Shown here: one piece after another, positions 54,296 through 64,000 of the stretch | How the letters are laid out: each line of letters begins with the position of its first letter | Position numbering within the stretch: the first letter of the stretch is position 1 | Origin: Dipteris shenzhenensis | Taxonomy: Eukaryota; Polypodiophyta; Polypodiopsida; Gleicheniales | Assembly: GCA_047967505.1 (NCBI GenBank) | Contig: CM106538.1 | DNA length: 64,000 nt | Strand: one strand, 5' to 3' | Made by a program: the position numbers and the translations under genes | The notes under the pieces: model-generated | What the model was told of the DNA's origin: nothing | Seen by the model: only the letters and a program-made list of their open reading frames with translations | Database searches by the model: none

Positions 54296-54597
54296 GTGCC
54301 AGGACCGCACCTCTGAGTGGCCGACAACACTCTATTGCTGACTTCATGCCTCCACTGCCTCATCCATCCTAATATCTTGCTATTGCCGATGACGATGCTA
54401 AGATTGATATACAGTCGACCATCGACATGACTATGTTGTACTTAGGACTTAGTACTGCCATTCTGCATTTTTGCATTTTGCATTGGTATGGATGCTTGTT
54501 TAGTAGCTCCACTACCACAGCTTGTTGTATCAGGATTTTCATAGTCTCATAGACCCATCGGTCTTCCGAAGACTTTAATAAACTTTCTTTCTCTCTT
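54296..54597 (+). mobile_element. LINE-A 3' end
   Basis: LINE-A 3' UTR (GACCGCACCTCTGAGTGGCC, TATACAGTCGACCATCGACA) ending CCCATCGGTCTTCCGAAGAC, TTTAATAAACTTTC and a short CT tail. The hairpin at 54561-54573 is perfect. Confidence 0.87.
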
Positions 54598-55040
54598 TAT
54601 AAATGTGATGAGATCAAGTTGGAGGAGCAGTTTGCTTTCAGGTGCTTTGTGTACTATGAGATTCAAGATTGTCATTACCATCTCTTCACAGATGGTTTCT
54701 GACCCCTCTCTAGCTTCCTTTCTTACCCAAATCAGAGATACCGCGCTGCCTTCAGCCATGAGATCATAGCGCACATAGATCACTTGCTCAGGAAACATAG
54801 ACAGGGTCGAGGCCCTCAGCCAAACTCTACTTAGAGCTTTGGCACTAACTTTTTGCAGCCAGATCATATGGTAGTCGTTGACGCCGAGATTTCTACAGCC
54901 AACAACACGATAGACTCAACAACGGATTGACGCACTGATCATACTTGGGGATGTTCTCTTATCTTTACTAGACTGGGGCCATGACCGATGGGGGTTGCGA
55001 TGGCTCTTGTCAGACACAAAGCCGCACAGAGACCATAGCT
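54598..55040 (+). pseudogene. LINE-A C-terminal fragment directly after the previous tail
   Basis: It starts in the Cys/His domain (CDEIKLEEQFAFRCFVYYEI) and continues to SYPNQRYRAAFSHE and LLRKHRQG. At 54832-54855 it reads stop-SFGTNFL-QPDH, which aligns with QSSITKFFQPNH of the minus copy; the Gln codon has become TAG. The last part (about 54935-55040) resembles the end of ORF2. Confidence 0.75.
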
Positions 55041-55632
55041 TACCGCACACGTGAAGGGTGAATGTAAAATTCTTCTGGAGCCAAGCGACAAGGGGTTAGC
55101 CTTGAGCATAGTGCTCATGGCCTCAAGAGAATTGAAAGCCATCTGGCACAAGCCACGTCCCAATAATCAAACATCGGAAAGACGGGGTGCGAGGTCTTTA
55201 TGTACGGCCGCAAACATCCAGTCCTTGGCCTTGAAAAAGCGTGGTGGAGCTTTCAAGATCTACATCCTTTCTGAGCTGCTACAACTCCATCTTTTTAAAA
55301 ATAACAGTTTTGGCGGCTAGTGGAAGCGGTTGAGGATTGACTGTATTGGGATCCAGGTGGAAGGCTGACTCAAGCACTAATGAATCTCCATCCATCAAGG
55401 CCAAGGCTGAAAAGAGCAGGGTGAGATGAGACAGGTAGAGAAGGGGCTGAGGGAAGGATGAGGGAGCTTGAGGGTAGGTATGAGAGGGGAGAGAGGAGTT
55501 TGGGGGGGCTGAGAAGTGAGGGGGAAAGGCCTTTTACCGAATAGGAAAAGGGAGGTGAGAGGTGGGGGCAGAGGCAGGGGTAGCTGGGAGGGGGCAGCAG
55601 GGGGAGGGGAGACGGGGAGGAGCAGTAGCTTC
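55041..55632 (-). mobile_element. LINE-C 5' fragment, minus strand
   Basis: The first part of ORF1 (complement of RDIQL-like and LKANPLSLGSRRIL, about 55160-55060), the conserved 5' UTR (GAGCTGCTACAACTCCATCT, 55275-55330) and the purine-rich block (55400-55632) ending GGAGGAGCAGTAGCTTCGTT. Same layout as 53100-54295. Confidence 0.78.
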
Positions 55633-55649
55633 GTTGCTTGTGTGGCCAA

Positions 55650-55860
55650 GTTTGGTGATTTCAAGAAAGCCTTTGATACAATATCTCACAAAAATTATGG
55701 TATAGGATAGAAGAGTTGCAAATACCTCAAGAACCGAGAGATGCCCCCAGTGGCAAAGCCATTGGTGATGTATGCTTGTTTTAATAAAAAACACCATATG
55801 CAATCTTGCCTTCTTTGCAGCTAGATGGTCCATGGTATGAACTCCTTTCACCTTTCTTGG
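55650..55860 (+). pseudogene. RT fragment of another LINE
   Basis: FGDFKKAFDTISHK, then in a shifted frame LWYRIEELQIPQEPRDAPSG, fits the RT block (V)DF.KAFDTV.R..LW..L..LGIP. It is distinct from LINE-A at this site. Only about 200 bp survives. Confidence 0.65.
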
Positions 55861-57002
55861 GCTCTTAGGGCATTCATATAATGTCAGTCCTTATCTCTCC
55901 TACCCTAAATTTCACCCAGCTCGCTCTATTCTAATGAGTTCATCCTGCCTCATTAACCTTTAAGGCTAGCATTTTGATTGATAGAGATGTCTGTGCAGCT
56001 CGTACCCCAGCAATGGGGAACCAGATTGCAAGGCGGTGTCTAGGGACAATAACATCCACTCCTATCAATCTCAGTCGCTTGAAATAAGTGCTCTTGTAGC
56101 ATCAAATTGTCTACTTAATTGCCTATGGGGCTCTCCATAGCTCGTGCTGAAGAATCAAGGGCTGAGGCTATTGTGCGTATGTCGTGGATTCCATGTATGT
56201 TCCAGCTTGCTACTGTTTAAGCCATGATGAGATTGGGAGGTCATTGAACAAGTCCCTCCTAGAGTTGGAGGCTTGTGAGGAATGCTATGATCTTTTGGAT
56301 TTTTTGGGGGCAAGGCGAGTAGTCCCACATTGAAGATGTCTTCCACAATGTTGCAAAGTATAATCAAAACTTGTATAATATTGATACAAGATTAATGTAA
56401 GTTTCCTTGATGTAGACAGTAAATGGGTGATAAATAGGGTGCTTACTTATTTGCTGCATTGGCACTACTTTGTGTGTTCTGATGGGAATTGGATGCACAG
56501 CCCATTCAGTAGTGACCTGTAAGATGAGCTTATTGAGTATTAATTTATGTAGGTTTGGTTGATTCATAGTCAAGGGAAACCCATGAAATGTTTCAAGAAA
56601 AAAGATTACTAGGTGACTCGAAACATTTACTAGGTGACTCGAAACATTTTAATACCCATACATGCATTAAAACGAATTATTAATTACAAAAATTGTATCT
56701 GTTTGGGTAAACTGTCTCAAAAAGTGAAACTTGGAAGTGTTTACAGGGTGAAACATATCTTGAAAATGGCAGCGTGCCAATAGCTTCTTATGACTTTGAT
56801 GATTTTCATTGACTCTTGTATATCCATGCTTGTTTTGTTGTTGATTTGAAGAATATCCTGTATGAGGTTAGCTTTTACATTTAGTGGCTTTTGATAAGCA
56901 CTTAAATCCTTTACAAAAAGATATAAACATTTGCACTATGTTAAACTAATGTGAATTCAGGCTGAATCCTTACAGTGTCTGACTGCTCAAATTAAACTTC
57001 AG
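55861..57002 (+). other. Intron sequence before exon 5
   Basis: AT-rich DNA with no coding remnant. A short repeat ACTAGGTGACTCGAAACATT occurs twice at 56609-56650. The acceptor is AAACTTCAG. Confidence 0.6.
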
Positions 57003-57239
57003 GCATTGGATCGTATCAAATGTCGAATGTTAGAGGGTGTGGATGGTTCAGATGTAAGAGCTGTTGTGCTTGACATGCAAGCCAGATTATTGCTCGAAAT
57101 GCTGGGTAAGGGAATCGAAGCAGCCCTTATTAATCCAGCAACATTTATCTCTGAGCCGTGGATGGCATCTAGTGAGACATTGACACAACTCGTACACGAT
57201 GCAATGGCTGTTGAACCTGCACTGAGAGAATATATACAG
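57003..57239 (+). CDS. MED16: MED16 exon (237 bp)
   Basis: Seventy-nine codons in phase 0 at both ends: ALDRIKCRMLEGVDGSDVRA, VVLDMQARLLLEMLGKGIEA, ALINPATFISEPW and ALREYIQ before GTGAGT. This is the LDRIKCRLLEGT...VRAMVLDMQARLLLDMLGKGIESALVNP block of plant MED16, one of the most conserved segments of the family. The region between EPW and the end is more variable, as expected. The acceptor CTTCAG follows directly on the previous exon's Pro codon. Confidence 0.95.
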
Positions 57240-57870
57240 GTGAGTGTTAATTATCTCCCTGAATAAGGCTTCAGTTGAATTATTTGATCATAGTTTGCCA
57301 TTTTTTTGGTAAAGAAAAAATTCAATTCAGTGCTTGCTAGCTGCTATCCAGTAAGATTTCTACATACCCGATTTTGTGTTCCCCAAGTCCTTTGTTTGTT
57401 TTTGGAAAGGACAACTTCCGTGTTGGAACTGCAGCTATCACAAACAAAACGTGAACTTCAGCAGATAGGTTCCCTAAACTATGTATGATCAGCATGTTCA
57501 ATCACACTCAACATGATCAAAGCTAGAATGAATCCCTCACTATAAAGTTATTGACTACAAAGCCTGGTTCAGAAGATCAATCTTATCTTGAGAGATCACT
57601 TTTTAAAATCCCACACTTGTTTTCCTTACTGCTTCTGTTGTTAAAGGCCAAGCATGAAAATTATAGATAAATCCTCCACTGCCATTGTCAAAGCGTTGAC
57701 TTGTTCTTTAATTCCACCTCACTCCACATTGTCCGCCCCACATTTGGGGATAACACAACAGGTATTTGCCTGGCCGTCACAAGGGGCATCTGTATTATTA
57801 AAAGAGAAGGTTTATGCCTTTTATATCAGGAAAGGTTTTTGTCTTCTGATTTTAAATAATGATGATTTGC
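57240..57870 (+). other. Intron sequence, nothing recognised
   Basis: AT-rich DNA without repeats or coding traces up to the LINE-B fragment. Confidence 0.6.
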
Positions 57871-58262
57871 CAGATATTTTGAAACACCGTGGTGGCGCTC
57901 GAGGTCCAGGCTATCTTAGCTCTCCTGACAGGAGACTGCCAGAGACACAAGGCGTCATTGACATAGCCCATCGGATACAGTGTTCAACGAGACCATATCC
58001 TCCGCCACACACAGCGAGAGATAGCTCGATAGATGCAGTTCCGATATATATTTGAAGCCCACTTGAGAGCCACCACGGTGCCGGGTTTTGGAGTTTGCGT
58101 TTCACTGTTCAGTTTTCAGTTTTGTTCGAGTTTTGTTTTGATCTCTTGAGCAAGGGCCCTAGCGCGCCCTTCGCTTCAGCCCATTGAGGCTTGTATGAGT
58201 TTCCTCTCTTGGTGTACTTTGTCCCATAGGCCCGCGAGGCCTCCCTAGGATGTTAAGCTCTC
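57871..58262 (+). mobile_element. LINE-B 3' end
   Basis: The end of ORF2 (ATAGCCCATCGGATACAGTG, TCGATAGATGCAGTTCCGA), the 3' UTR with GAGAGCCACCACGGTGCCGG and TAGCGCGCCCTTCGCTTCAG, and the end GCGAGGCCTCCCTAGGATGT, TAAGCTCTCTC. Confidence 0.8.
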
Positions 58263-59175
58263 TCAGGGAGAGCAGCACGTATACCCAGAGAGCAGTGGAC
58301 CTGTGTGCTATGCACACTAGGAGAGATTGAGATAGAGGAGCACTTTCTCTGCACTTGCCGAGCCTACTACGAGATCTGGGAGCGATTCCACTGCCTCTAT
58401 CAGGATGAGAGTGGGTCCGGCCCTCTGTCACGATTGATCCACTTCCATGGCCAGGCCTATATTGGGCTCTATTTGCTTGAGATGCGCCGACACAGGGAGA
58501 CCCTGCTATGATAGATCAGGGAGCAGCAGGAGGTGATCAGACCGTAGGATACAGAGGTTCCCTAGACACAACGGCATGTCGTAGATTTTTATGCATTTGA
58601 GTCAGCTCCAGGACACAGTGGGGTGGAGGATGAGGAGCTAGCTGATATGCAAGCAATATTGATTGCTGAGAGAGGATTGCAGAGGCTAACCGTGACATAG
58701 AGAGCGACCAGAGCACACTTGATTGAGGTCTCACCTATCATAGCTTTCCTCAGAGGAGACCGCCCGAGACGAGGGGTCACTCTGAACATAGCTCAATGGG
58801 TTCAAAGATTGAGGAGACCATGTCCCCTCCGCCACCACCACATGAGACAGCCTGACAGATGCAGATCTGAGACATTTTTGCCGCTCATAGACGAGCCACC
58901 ACAGTGTTGAGTTTCGTATTCTGAGTTCCAGTTCCAAGTCTCATCCTACTTCAAATAGTACATGATGTGATATGATATGATACAACATGTTTTGTACTTG
59001 ATTTGGCTTGAGCTATTGATCTCTTTATTTCAGCATGGTTCTGAGCAAGGGCCTTAACGCGCCCTTTGCTCCAGCCCTTGTGGCTTGTATGAGTTTTTTC
59101 CCATTTTGGTGTATTCTGCACTTTGTCCCATAGGCCTGCGAGGCCTTCTGCGGACGTTAATATATCTCTATTTCC

Positions 59176-59220
<45 letters not shown>

Positions 59221-59225
59221 GTGCC
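58263..59225 (+). mobile_element. LINE-B 3' part directly after the previous tail
   Basis: It includes the Cys/His domain (LCTLGEIEIEEHFLCTCRAY, 58308-58367), YLLEMRRHRETLL, the motif QRHVVDFYAFESAP (58569-58610) and GVEDEELADMQAILIAERGL, then the 3' UTR. It ends CGAGGCCTTCTGCGGACGTT, AATATATC and a (CTGT)n/(CT)n tail (59180-59220). Stops lie between the domains. Confidence 0.85.
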
Positions 59226-59462
59226 CCACAAGGGAGATAGAAGATGAGTAGCATGTATTCCTAAGATGCAGAGCTTACACACACATCAGAGAAATGAGGG
59301 CAGCATAAATAACTTCAAAAATCTGCTAGTGCAGCCAGGCAAAAATCTTGGAAGGTACTTGAAAGAGTTTCGTGGAACATCGCAACTACTAGGGCGAGCA
59401 CACAAGCTAGCCCAACAAGTATTCATTCTATAATGAGTTAGTAATGTTTTTTCTCAATGGCT

Positions 59463-59955
59463 CTTATGGATCTTTGGAAAGACCAAGGTTATGATCTTTA
59501 ACACCTCACACCCAGTGCTTCACCGACATAGCTTCACTTACTGATGTGAGCCAGTGAAGATAGTGCAGTCCTACACATACTTGGGAGTAGTCTTCATGGT
59601 TCCCATCTTCATGATGACTCAGGCAGCCAAGGCATGACTCACATGGGGGCAGAGTGCTTTGGCCCGATTAGAGAGACAGTGCTTCTAGGCACACTTTCTG
59701 AATCCACCAACAAAGGGCTGGCTTTTTGACACTAGTGTGTGGCTGACCACCATATATGCAGCACCCCTTTGGGGGAGTGATCTTCCAATGACAGAGTGGA
59801 GGAGATTTGAGCGGCTACATGTGACTATGGGGTCTAGGATGATTCGGAGTAAGCCCTCAGTACCGCATGAGGTAGTATAGGAGAGTTTACCATGACACCT
59901 CTCTAGGTTGATGCCATCTTTCAAAGAGAGAGATTTATCCACAAAGTTTGGGACT
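59463..59955 (+). pseudogene. LINE-B post-RT fragment
   Basis: It begins TTTGGAAAGACCAAGGTTAT (GKTKVMIFNTS) and follows the LINE-B post-RT coding DNA (TTGGGAGTAGTCTTCATGGT, GGCTGACCACCATATATGCA, ATGATTCGGAGTAAGCCCTC) without interruption. It serves as the reference showing that 32160/37081 and 37195/37605 are insertion points. Confidence 0.75.
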
Positions 59956-59964
59956 TATCTCAAT

Positions 59965-60095
59965 AGATGAAACCAGACCAAAAACCCTAAAACAATTCTG
60001 TATTTAACTTTGAAACCCTAAAACGAATTGGTGATCAGCCTTGAAATGCTAAAACGAATTTGTAATCAGCCTTGAAACCCTAAAAAATGAATCAC
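59965..60095 (+). repeat. Telo-box minisatellite
   Basis: About three to four degenerate units of 30-31 bp of the form CTTGAAACCCTAAAACGAAT followed by T(G)GTGATCAGC. Most units contain AAACCCTAAA, the plant telomere word. Confidence 0.75.
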
Positions 60096-60284
60096 TCCTG
60101 GTAGAAAAGCAGCCTGGATCTTTGATTCACAGTAGATATTACCCTGATAGATTTCAAATTTCATAGAGTACAAGGGGAAACAACTTTTGATAGCTTCATT
60201 TGATGAGGAACAGCAGAGCAGATTTCTTTTGAGAATCAAAACGAACTGAGAGAGGGAAAGAAAGAACAGAGAACACACACACTA

Positions 60285-60504
60285 GGGCCCGGAAATAAGG
60301 GTTGGACCCCCTCGAAGGTCTTTATTGCAATAGAATAAACTTTGTACAACTAGCTCATAAAAAAGTATTAGGCTGAGTACAACTCTTGAATGATCTGGGA
60401 GCCCTGAGGCTCTTCTTTTATAGACTTGGGCTAGCAAAAAACTAGACTTGCTTTTAATAGCTACGTTTTACAAAAGTAGACTTTCTTGCTGTCACCAGAG
60501 CTGT
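60285..60504 (-). other. LTR-like region, minus orientation (uncertain)
   Basis: On the minus strand there is a TATA-like CTATAAAAGAAG (about 60425), then 100 bp later GCAATAAAGACC (a poly(A)-signal-like AATAAA) and an end rich in CCC/GGG. The order fits U3-R-U5. No second copy or TSD was found. 3120-3260 shows a similar arrangement. Confidence 0.35.
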
Positions 60505-62900
60505 TAGTGCAGAAAAATCATGGTTCATGGAGAATTTGCATTGACTATCGTGCATTGATTAAGATAAGCATCAAAAACTGATTCCCCATTCCAAGAATAG
60601 ATGATATCTTGGATAGATTAGAGTGATCAGCTGTCTCCATCCGTGTAAATCTTAAGAGTGAGTATCACCAAATATGCATTCGTCCAGAGGATGTGTCCAA
60701 GACAACTTTCAAGACGAGAGCTTTGGGTTGTATGAGTTCTTGGTTATGCCATTTGGGCTTACGCATGCTCCAACCACTTTTAACCGACAATGGCCAGAAT
60801 CTTTTGGGAGCACAGATCTTTTTGGGCACTTTGGTTGATGACATGATAGTGTACTCAAAAGATGAGACAAAGCATAAGCAGCATGTGGCACTAGTATTTG
60901 CAGAACTCACCAAACAAAGGCTGATCATAAATGCCAACAAGAGTGAATTCTTTATGCTTGAGATTCATTTTCTGGGACACATTGTCTCTAAAGATGGAGT
61001 GTGCATGGATCCCGCTAAGATTGAAGCAATTTGCAATTGGCCATAGTTGAAAATTTGGCATGAAGTACGAAGCTTCTTGGGCTTACGCTGGTATTACAAG
61101 CGGCTCACACGTCCCTTTGCTGAAATTGCTTCAACTCTCCATGCAATGCAGAAGAAGGAAGCATCTTTCATATGGGCTGAACATCAAATTGCAGCATTTG
61201 GGATGCTAAATGAAAAGCTTACTTTGGATCCAGTATTGATCCTACAAGATCTCCGAATAGCTTTTGCTGTCCAAGCAGATGCATGTGGAAAGAATGGCCT
61301 TGGAGCAGTCATTATGCAAGAAGGATGGGTAGTGGCTTATGAGAGTAGGATTTTCAGGATGATGAAAGCCATCTAGGCATTTATGAGAAAGAATTGCTGG
61401 CTGTAATGCATGCCCTTGCTACATGGAAGCACTATTTACTTGGGGCTGAATTCACAGTGCAGACATATCATCTTTCTTTGAGATATTTCCTCACTTAGAC
61501 AAAGTTATCTGAAAGCATGCGCTGGGCCAATTTCTTATCCATATTTCACTTTTAAATAGTGCATGTGGAGGGTATGATGCATGGTCGCCTTTGTGTCACA
61601 AAGTAGTTGAGGTCAAAGGTTATGATAGAAAGTATGCTCCACCATATGCACAGAGGCATTGATGCCACGGTGAAGGCAGTGGAGCACTTTTTCTATTGGC
61701 CAGCTTTGAGATGGGATGTGGATGCCTTTGCGAGAACATGCATCATCTGCCATAAGGTCAAGTTTGACCGGCAGAAAACAACCAGATTGTTGCAGCCATT
61801 GCCAATCCCAGATAGACCGTGGAAGAGCATATCCATGGATTTTATATTTGATCTTCCTAGGACACTTACGGGGAATGATGGCCTTTGGACTATTATATGT
61901 TGGTTCAGCAAGCAGGCGCATTTCATCCCGGTGAGTAAGAAAATTACAGCGGATCATATGGCAAGGTTGTTCATGCAAGACATCTTTAAATATCATGGGA
62001 GGCCTCAATCTATTATGAGTGACAAAGATCCACGCATGACGAGTCTGTTTTGGAGAGGGCTCTTTGAGAGTATGGGACTACATTAAAGTTATCATCTTCT
62101 TTTCATCCTCAAACGGATGGGCAGCTAATTCCACTATACTTGACTTGCTGAAATGTTATGTGTCTGAGCATAAGATACAATGGGAGCAGTATTTTCCCTT
62201 AGTGGAGTTTTCTTACAACAATATCGTGCATACTTCCACCGGGAAATCTCTATTTGAAATAGTAGAAAGAGGGAGGAAAGTCCCACCTATCTTGCATACT
62301 AAAGATAAGATTTTTGAGGCTGCTAAGTATGTTGAGAGTATGGATGTGGCATATTAGAAGGTGAAGCAAGCTCTCTACCATCGTGAACTAGTGTTTAAAG
62401 AAGGTCATTGGGTTCTTGAAGAGGCAAGGCTGAAAAAGAAGAGGGGCAAAGGCTGATTGTTCCCCAAGTTGAGTATGTGATACTAGGGGTCTTTTCAAAT
62501 TTCAGAAAAGATAAGCGATGTAGCTTTCAAATTGGAGCTACCAGAGAACTAGAGGATTCACAACGCTTTCCATGTGAGTCTCCTTAAGCCCTTCCAGGGG
62601 GATGTATGCCTTTTGAGATGAACCAGAGGTTGAGGAGCTGGATGAGATCCTAGTTCGAGCAGATTTGGACACATAAGGAAAGGAAGATCAGAGGAGAGTT
62701 TCCCATCGCTACATGGTGAGATTTTGGAATTATTCACCATTGCATGCAAAGTGGCTAGAAGAGGATGATCTTGCAGATAGACCTCAGTTGTTACAGCTCT
62801 ACTTTGAAGCATTTCAGCTTGAGCCAACTTTGGTTGTGGCCCCTTCAAGCTCAGCAGAGCATAGGTCTGGAGCATTACCTAATGCTCAAGAGGGGTAGGT
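60505..62900 (+). mobile_element. Ty3/Gypsy chromovirus pol remnant
   Basis: It runs from RT to the chromodomain on the + strand and ends close to a PPT-like CAAGAGGGGTA at 62888-62899. No LTR, gag or protease is seen. Several frameshifts and stops occur. Confidence 0.87.
60535..62840 (+). pseudogene. Gypsy RT-RNase H-integrase-chromodomain, decayed
   Basis: RT: WRICIDYRALIKISIKN, FPIPRIDDILDRLE, YHQICIRPEDVSKTTFKTRA; LVDDMIVYSKDETKHKQHVA (about 60830) with VDD at the catalytic site; then FFMLEIHFLGHIVSKDGVCM. RNase H: FAVQADACGKNGLGAVIMQE (about 61260-61320). Integrase: the H2C2 region HMHRGIDATVKAVEHFFYWP with CIICHKVKFDR (61640-61770), and core MDFIFDLPRTLTGNDGLWTI and SDKDPRMTSLFW. QTDGQ is visible near 62110, but the frame shifts before the final acidic residue. 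Chromodomain: EELDEILVRADLDT, HRYMVRFWNYSPLHAKWLEE (62630-62780). The H2C2 and core order marks Ty3/Gypsy. It is inactive. Confidence 0.87.
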
Positions 62901-62944
62901 CCTGTGTTGCTTTTATATAGAGTGTAAACTTCCTCCACTCTCAT

Positions 62945-63580
62945 TTGCTCTCCCTCTCTCCCTCAATAGATACACTAGGGTGTTGCCGCTGCTGCTGCTC
63001 CCCGCTCCCTCCTGCTGCCCGCCTTGCTGCTCCCTCCCTCCCCTCCATGCTGCTTCCTCCCTCCCCCCTACCCTCGTCTCCCCTCCTCCTCTTCCGCTGC
63101 TGCAGCCCCCCCTGCGCGCTGCCTCCTCCCCCCTGCGCGCTGCCTCCCCCTTGCGCGCTACTGCCTCCCCTCTGCGCGCTGCCTCCTCCCTCCCCTCCCC
63201 CTTGCCTGCTGCTCCCCCCTGCAGCCTGCTGCAGCAAACCCCCCCCCCCCCCCGCCTCCCCCTTGCGTGCTACCTCCTCCCCCCTGCGCGCTGCCTCTTC
63301 CCTCCCCTCCCCCCTGCGCTGCTGCTCCCCCCTGCGCTGCTGCCAGCCCCCCCCTGCGCTGCTTCAGCCCCCCCTCGCTGCTGCCAGCCCCTTCCCCTCC
63401 CTCTCCTCCACTCCTCCTCTCCTCTTTCCTCCCCTCCTCTTCCTTCTTCCTCTCCCTTTGCTGCCCCCTCTTCTTCCTCTCCTCTACTTGCTGACTCCTC
63501 CTCTCCTTGCTCCTTCCTCTCTCTCTCTCCTTCCTTTCACCCTCTCCCCTCATCTGGAGTACCCCTATTTTTGTTAGGGG
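62945..63580 (+). repeat. C/T-rich low-complexity block (CTGCGCGCTGCCTCC words)
   Basis: CCCCCTGCGCGCTGCCTCCT-like units repeat irregularly from 63100 to 63370, with a C15 run at 63240. It resembles the C/T-rich 5' regions of minus-strand LINE-A (37080-36480) and LINE-C but on the other strand, so it may be a stranded LINE 5' UTR. Long Pro/Ser/Leu-rich frames here are products of the composition. Confidence 0.6.
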
Positions 63581-63792
63581 TCTCCTGGGCTTCAGGAAAG
63601 CGGACGGAGTTCTTTTTTTGTAATGAATCTTTTTTTTTCTCTCTTAGATGCAAATGTATACACATGCACTTGCTAACATACATGCACGCCAATGGTTGCA
63701 AATTTATCACCATTTAGATATGTATGCTAAAAGTATCTCAATGTTTTCAGTCACTGATCACGTTTGACTGATTATATTTTTGCGAATTGCAG
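63581..63792 (+). other. Intron end before exon 6
   Basis: AT-rich DNA with the acceptor TGCGAATTGCAG. Confidence 0.7.
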
Positions 63793-63973
63793 TTTCATGT
63801 TGATGCTGTCTTGGACCTTGCGTCGCACTTCCTCACTCGTCTCCGGCGTTATGCTAGTTTTTGTCGAACTCTAGCAACGCATGCTGCTGGCAATACACCT
63901 CCAAATGTTGCCAACACTCGGCTTCCAACTTCAACTTCAAGTGCAAGTGGATCAACCCCAGCTCCATCTCAAG
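63793..63973 (+). CDS. MED16: MED16 exon (last in window)
   Basis: FHVDAVLDLASHFLTRLRRY followed by ASFCRTLATHAAGNTPP matches the plant MED16 block AYVDAVLDLASHFITRLRRYASFCRTLASHA. A Ser/Thr/Pro-rich stretch follows, also variable in other plants. The end is uncertain. AAG|GTAACT at 63974 is a good donor and would leave one base of the next codon. The same frame also stays open to the window end (GNSDAQRIA), so the exon may simply continue. Confidence 0.93.
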
Positions 63974-64000
63974 GTAACTCCGATGCTCAAAGAATCGCCT

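Noticed and set aside
62945-63717. Long Pro/Ser/Leu-rich open frames in the C/T-rich block
   Set aside because: Three overlapping frames are open at once because of the composition, and none resembles a protein family.
63974-64000. Certain 5' splice site at 63974
   Set aside because: AAG|GTAACT is plausible, but the frame stays open to the edge and the family is variable here, so the exon end is left undecided.

Overview
The whole 64 kb window lies inside one nuclear gene of a land plant. Six exons on the + strand encode a central part of MED16 (SFR6), a tail subunit of the Mediator complex. They cover about 1.3 kb, roughly 2% of the window. The rest is five introns of about 0.44, 9.8, 17.0, 28.8 and 6.6 kb. 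The exons join in phase through GT-AG sites, and the joined protein follows the plant MED16 order without gaps. The gene starts before base 1 and continues past base 64000. The divergent but colinear MED16, the very long introns and the repeat load suggest a large-genome land plant, perhaps a fern or gymnosperm. I cannot name the species.

The introns are filled with decayed, nested retroelements. Three LINE families dominate. LINE-A and LINE-B are related: AP-type endonuclease, reverse transcriptase, a C-terminal Cys/His domain, a 3' hairpin and a pyrimidine microsatellite tail. LINE-C resembles plant L1: zinc-knuckle ORF1, endonuclease, reverse transcriptase, zf-RVT and an A-rich tail. A fourth LINE type is seen as an ORF1-only insertion. 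LTR elements comprise one bounded Copia element (15388-19120, TSD GAATA), one bounded Gypsy element on the minus strand (38321-45857, TSD CTTTG), a Gypsy element reduced to two LTRs plus a chromodomain (about 20205-23582), and Gypsy fragments at 12050-13240 (-) and 60505-62900 (+). One hAT-like DNA transposon (43345-43973, TSD ATCTGCCA) sits inside the Gypsy gag.

Layout: exons 1-2 (1-1172); intron with LINE-A and LINE-C pieces (to 11013); exon 3; intron with a Gypsy remnant, a CENH3-like histone fragment, Copia, the deleted Gypsy and LINE-C (to 28125); exon 4; the 28.8 kb intron with LINE tail arrays, full-length LINE-A (-), the LINE-B/Gypsy/hAT/LINE nest and full-length LINE-C (-) (to 57002); exon 5; intron with LINE-B tails and a chromodomain Gypsy (to 63792); exon 6.

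Most notable: (1) a PCNA-binding (PIP-box-like) motif at the C terminus of LINE-A and LINE-B ORF2, still readable in several copies; (2) a CENH3-like histone-fold fragment in a MED16 intron; (3) a shared LINE 3' hairpin with CT/CTTT tails that accounts for many of the microsatellites and seems to receive further LINE insertions; (4) an ORF1-only LINE.
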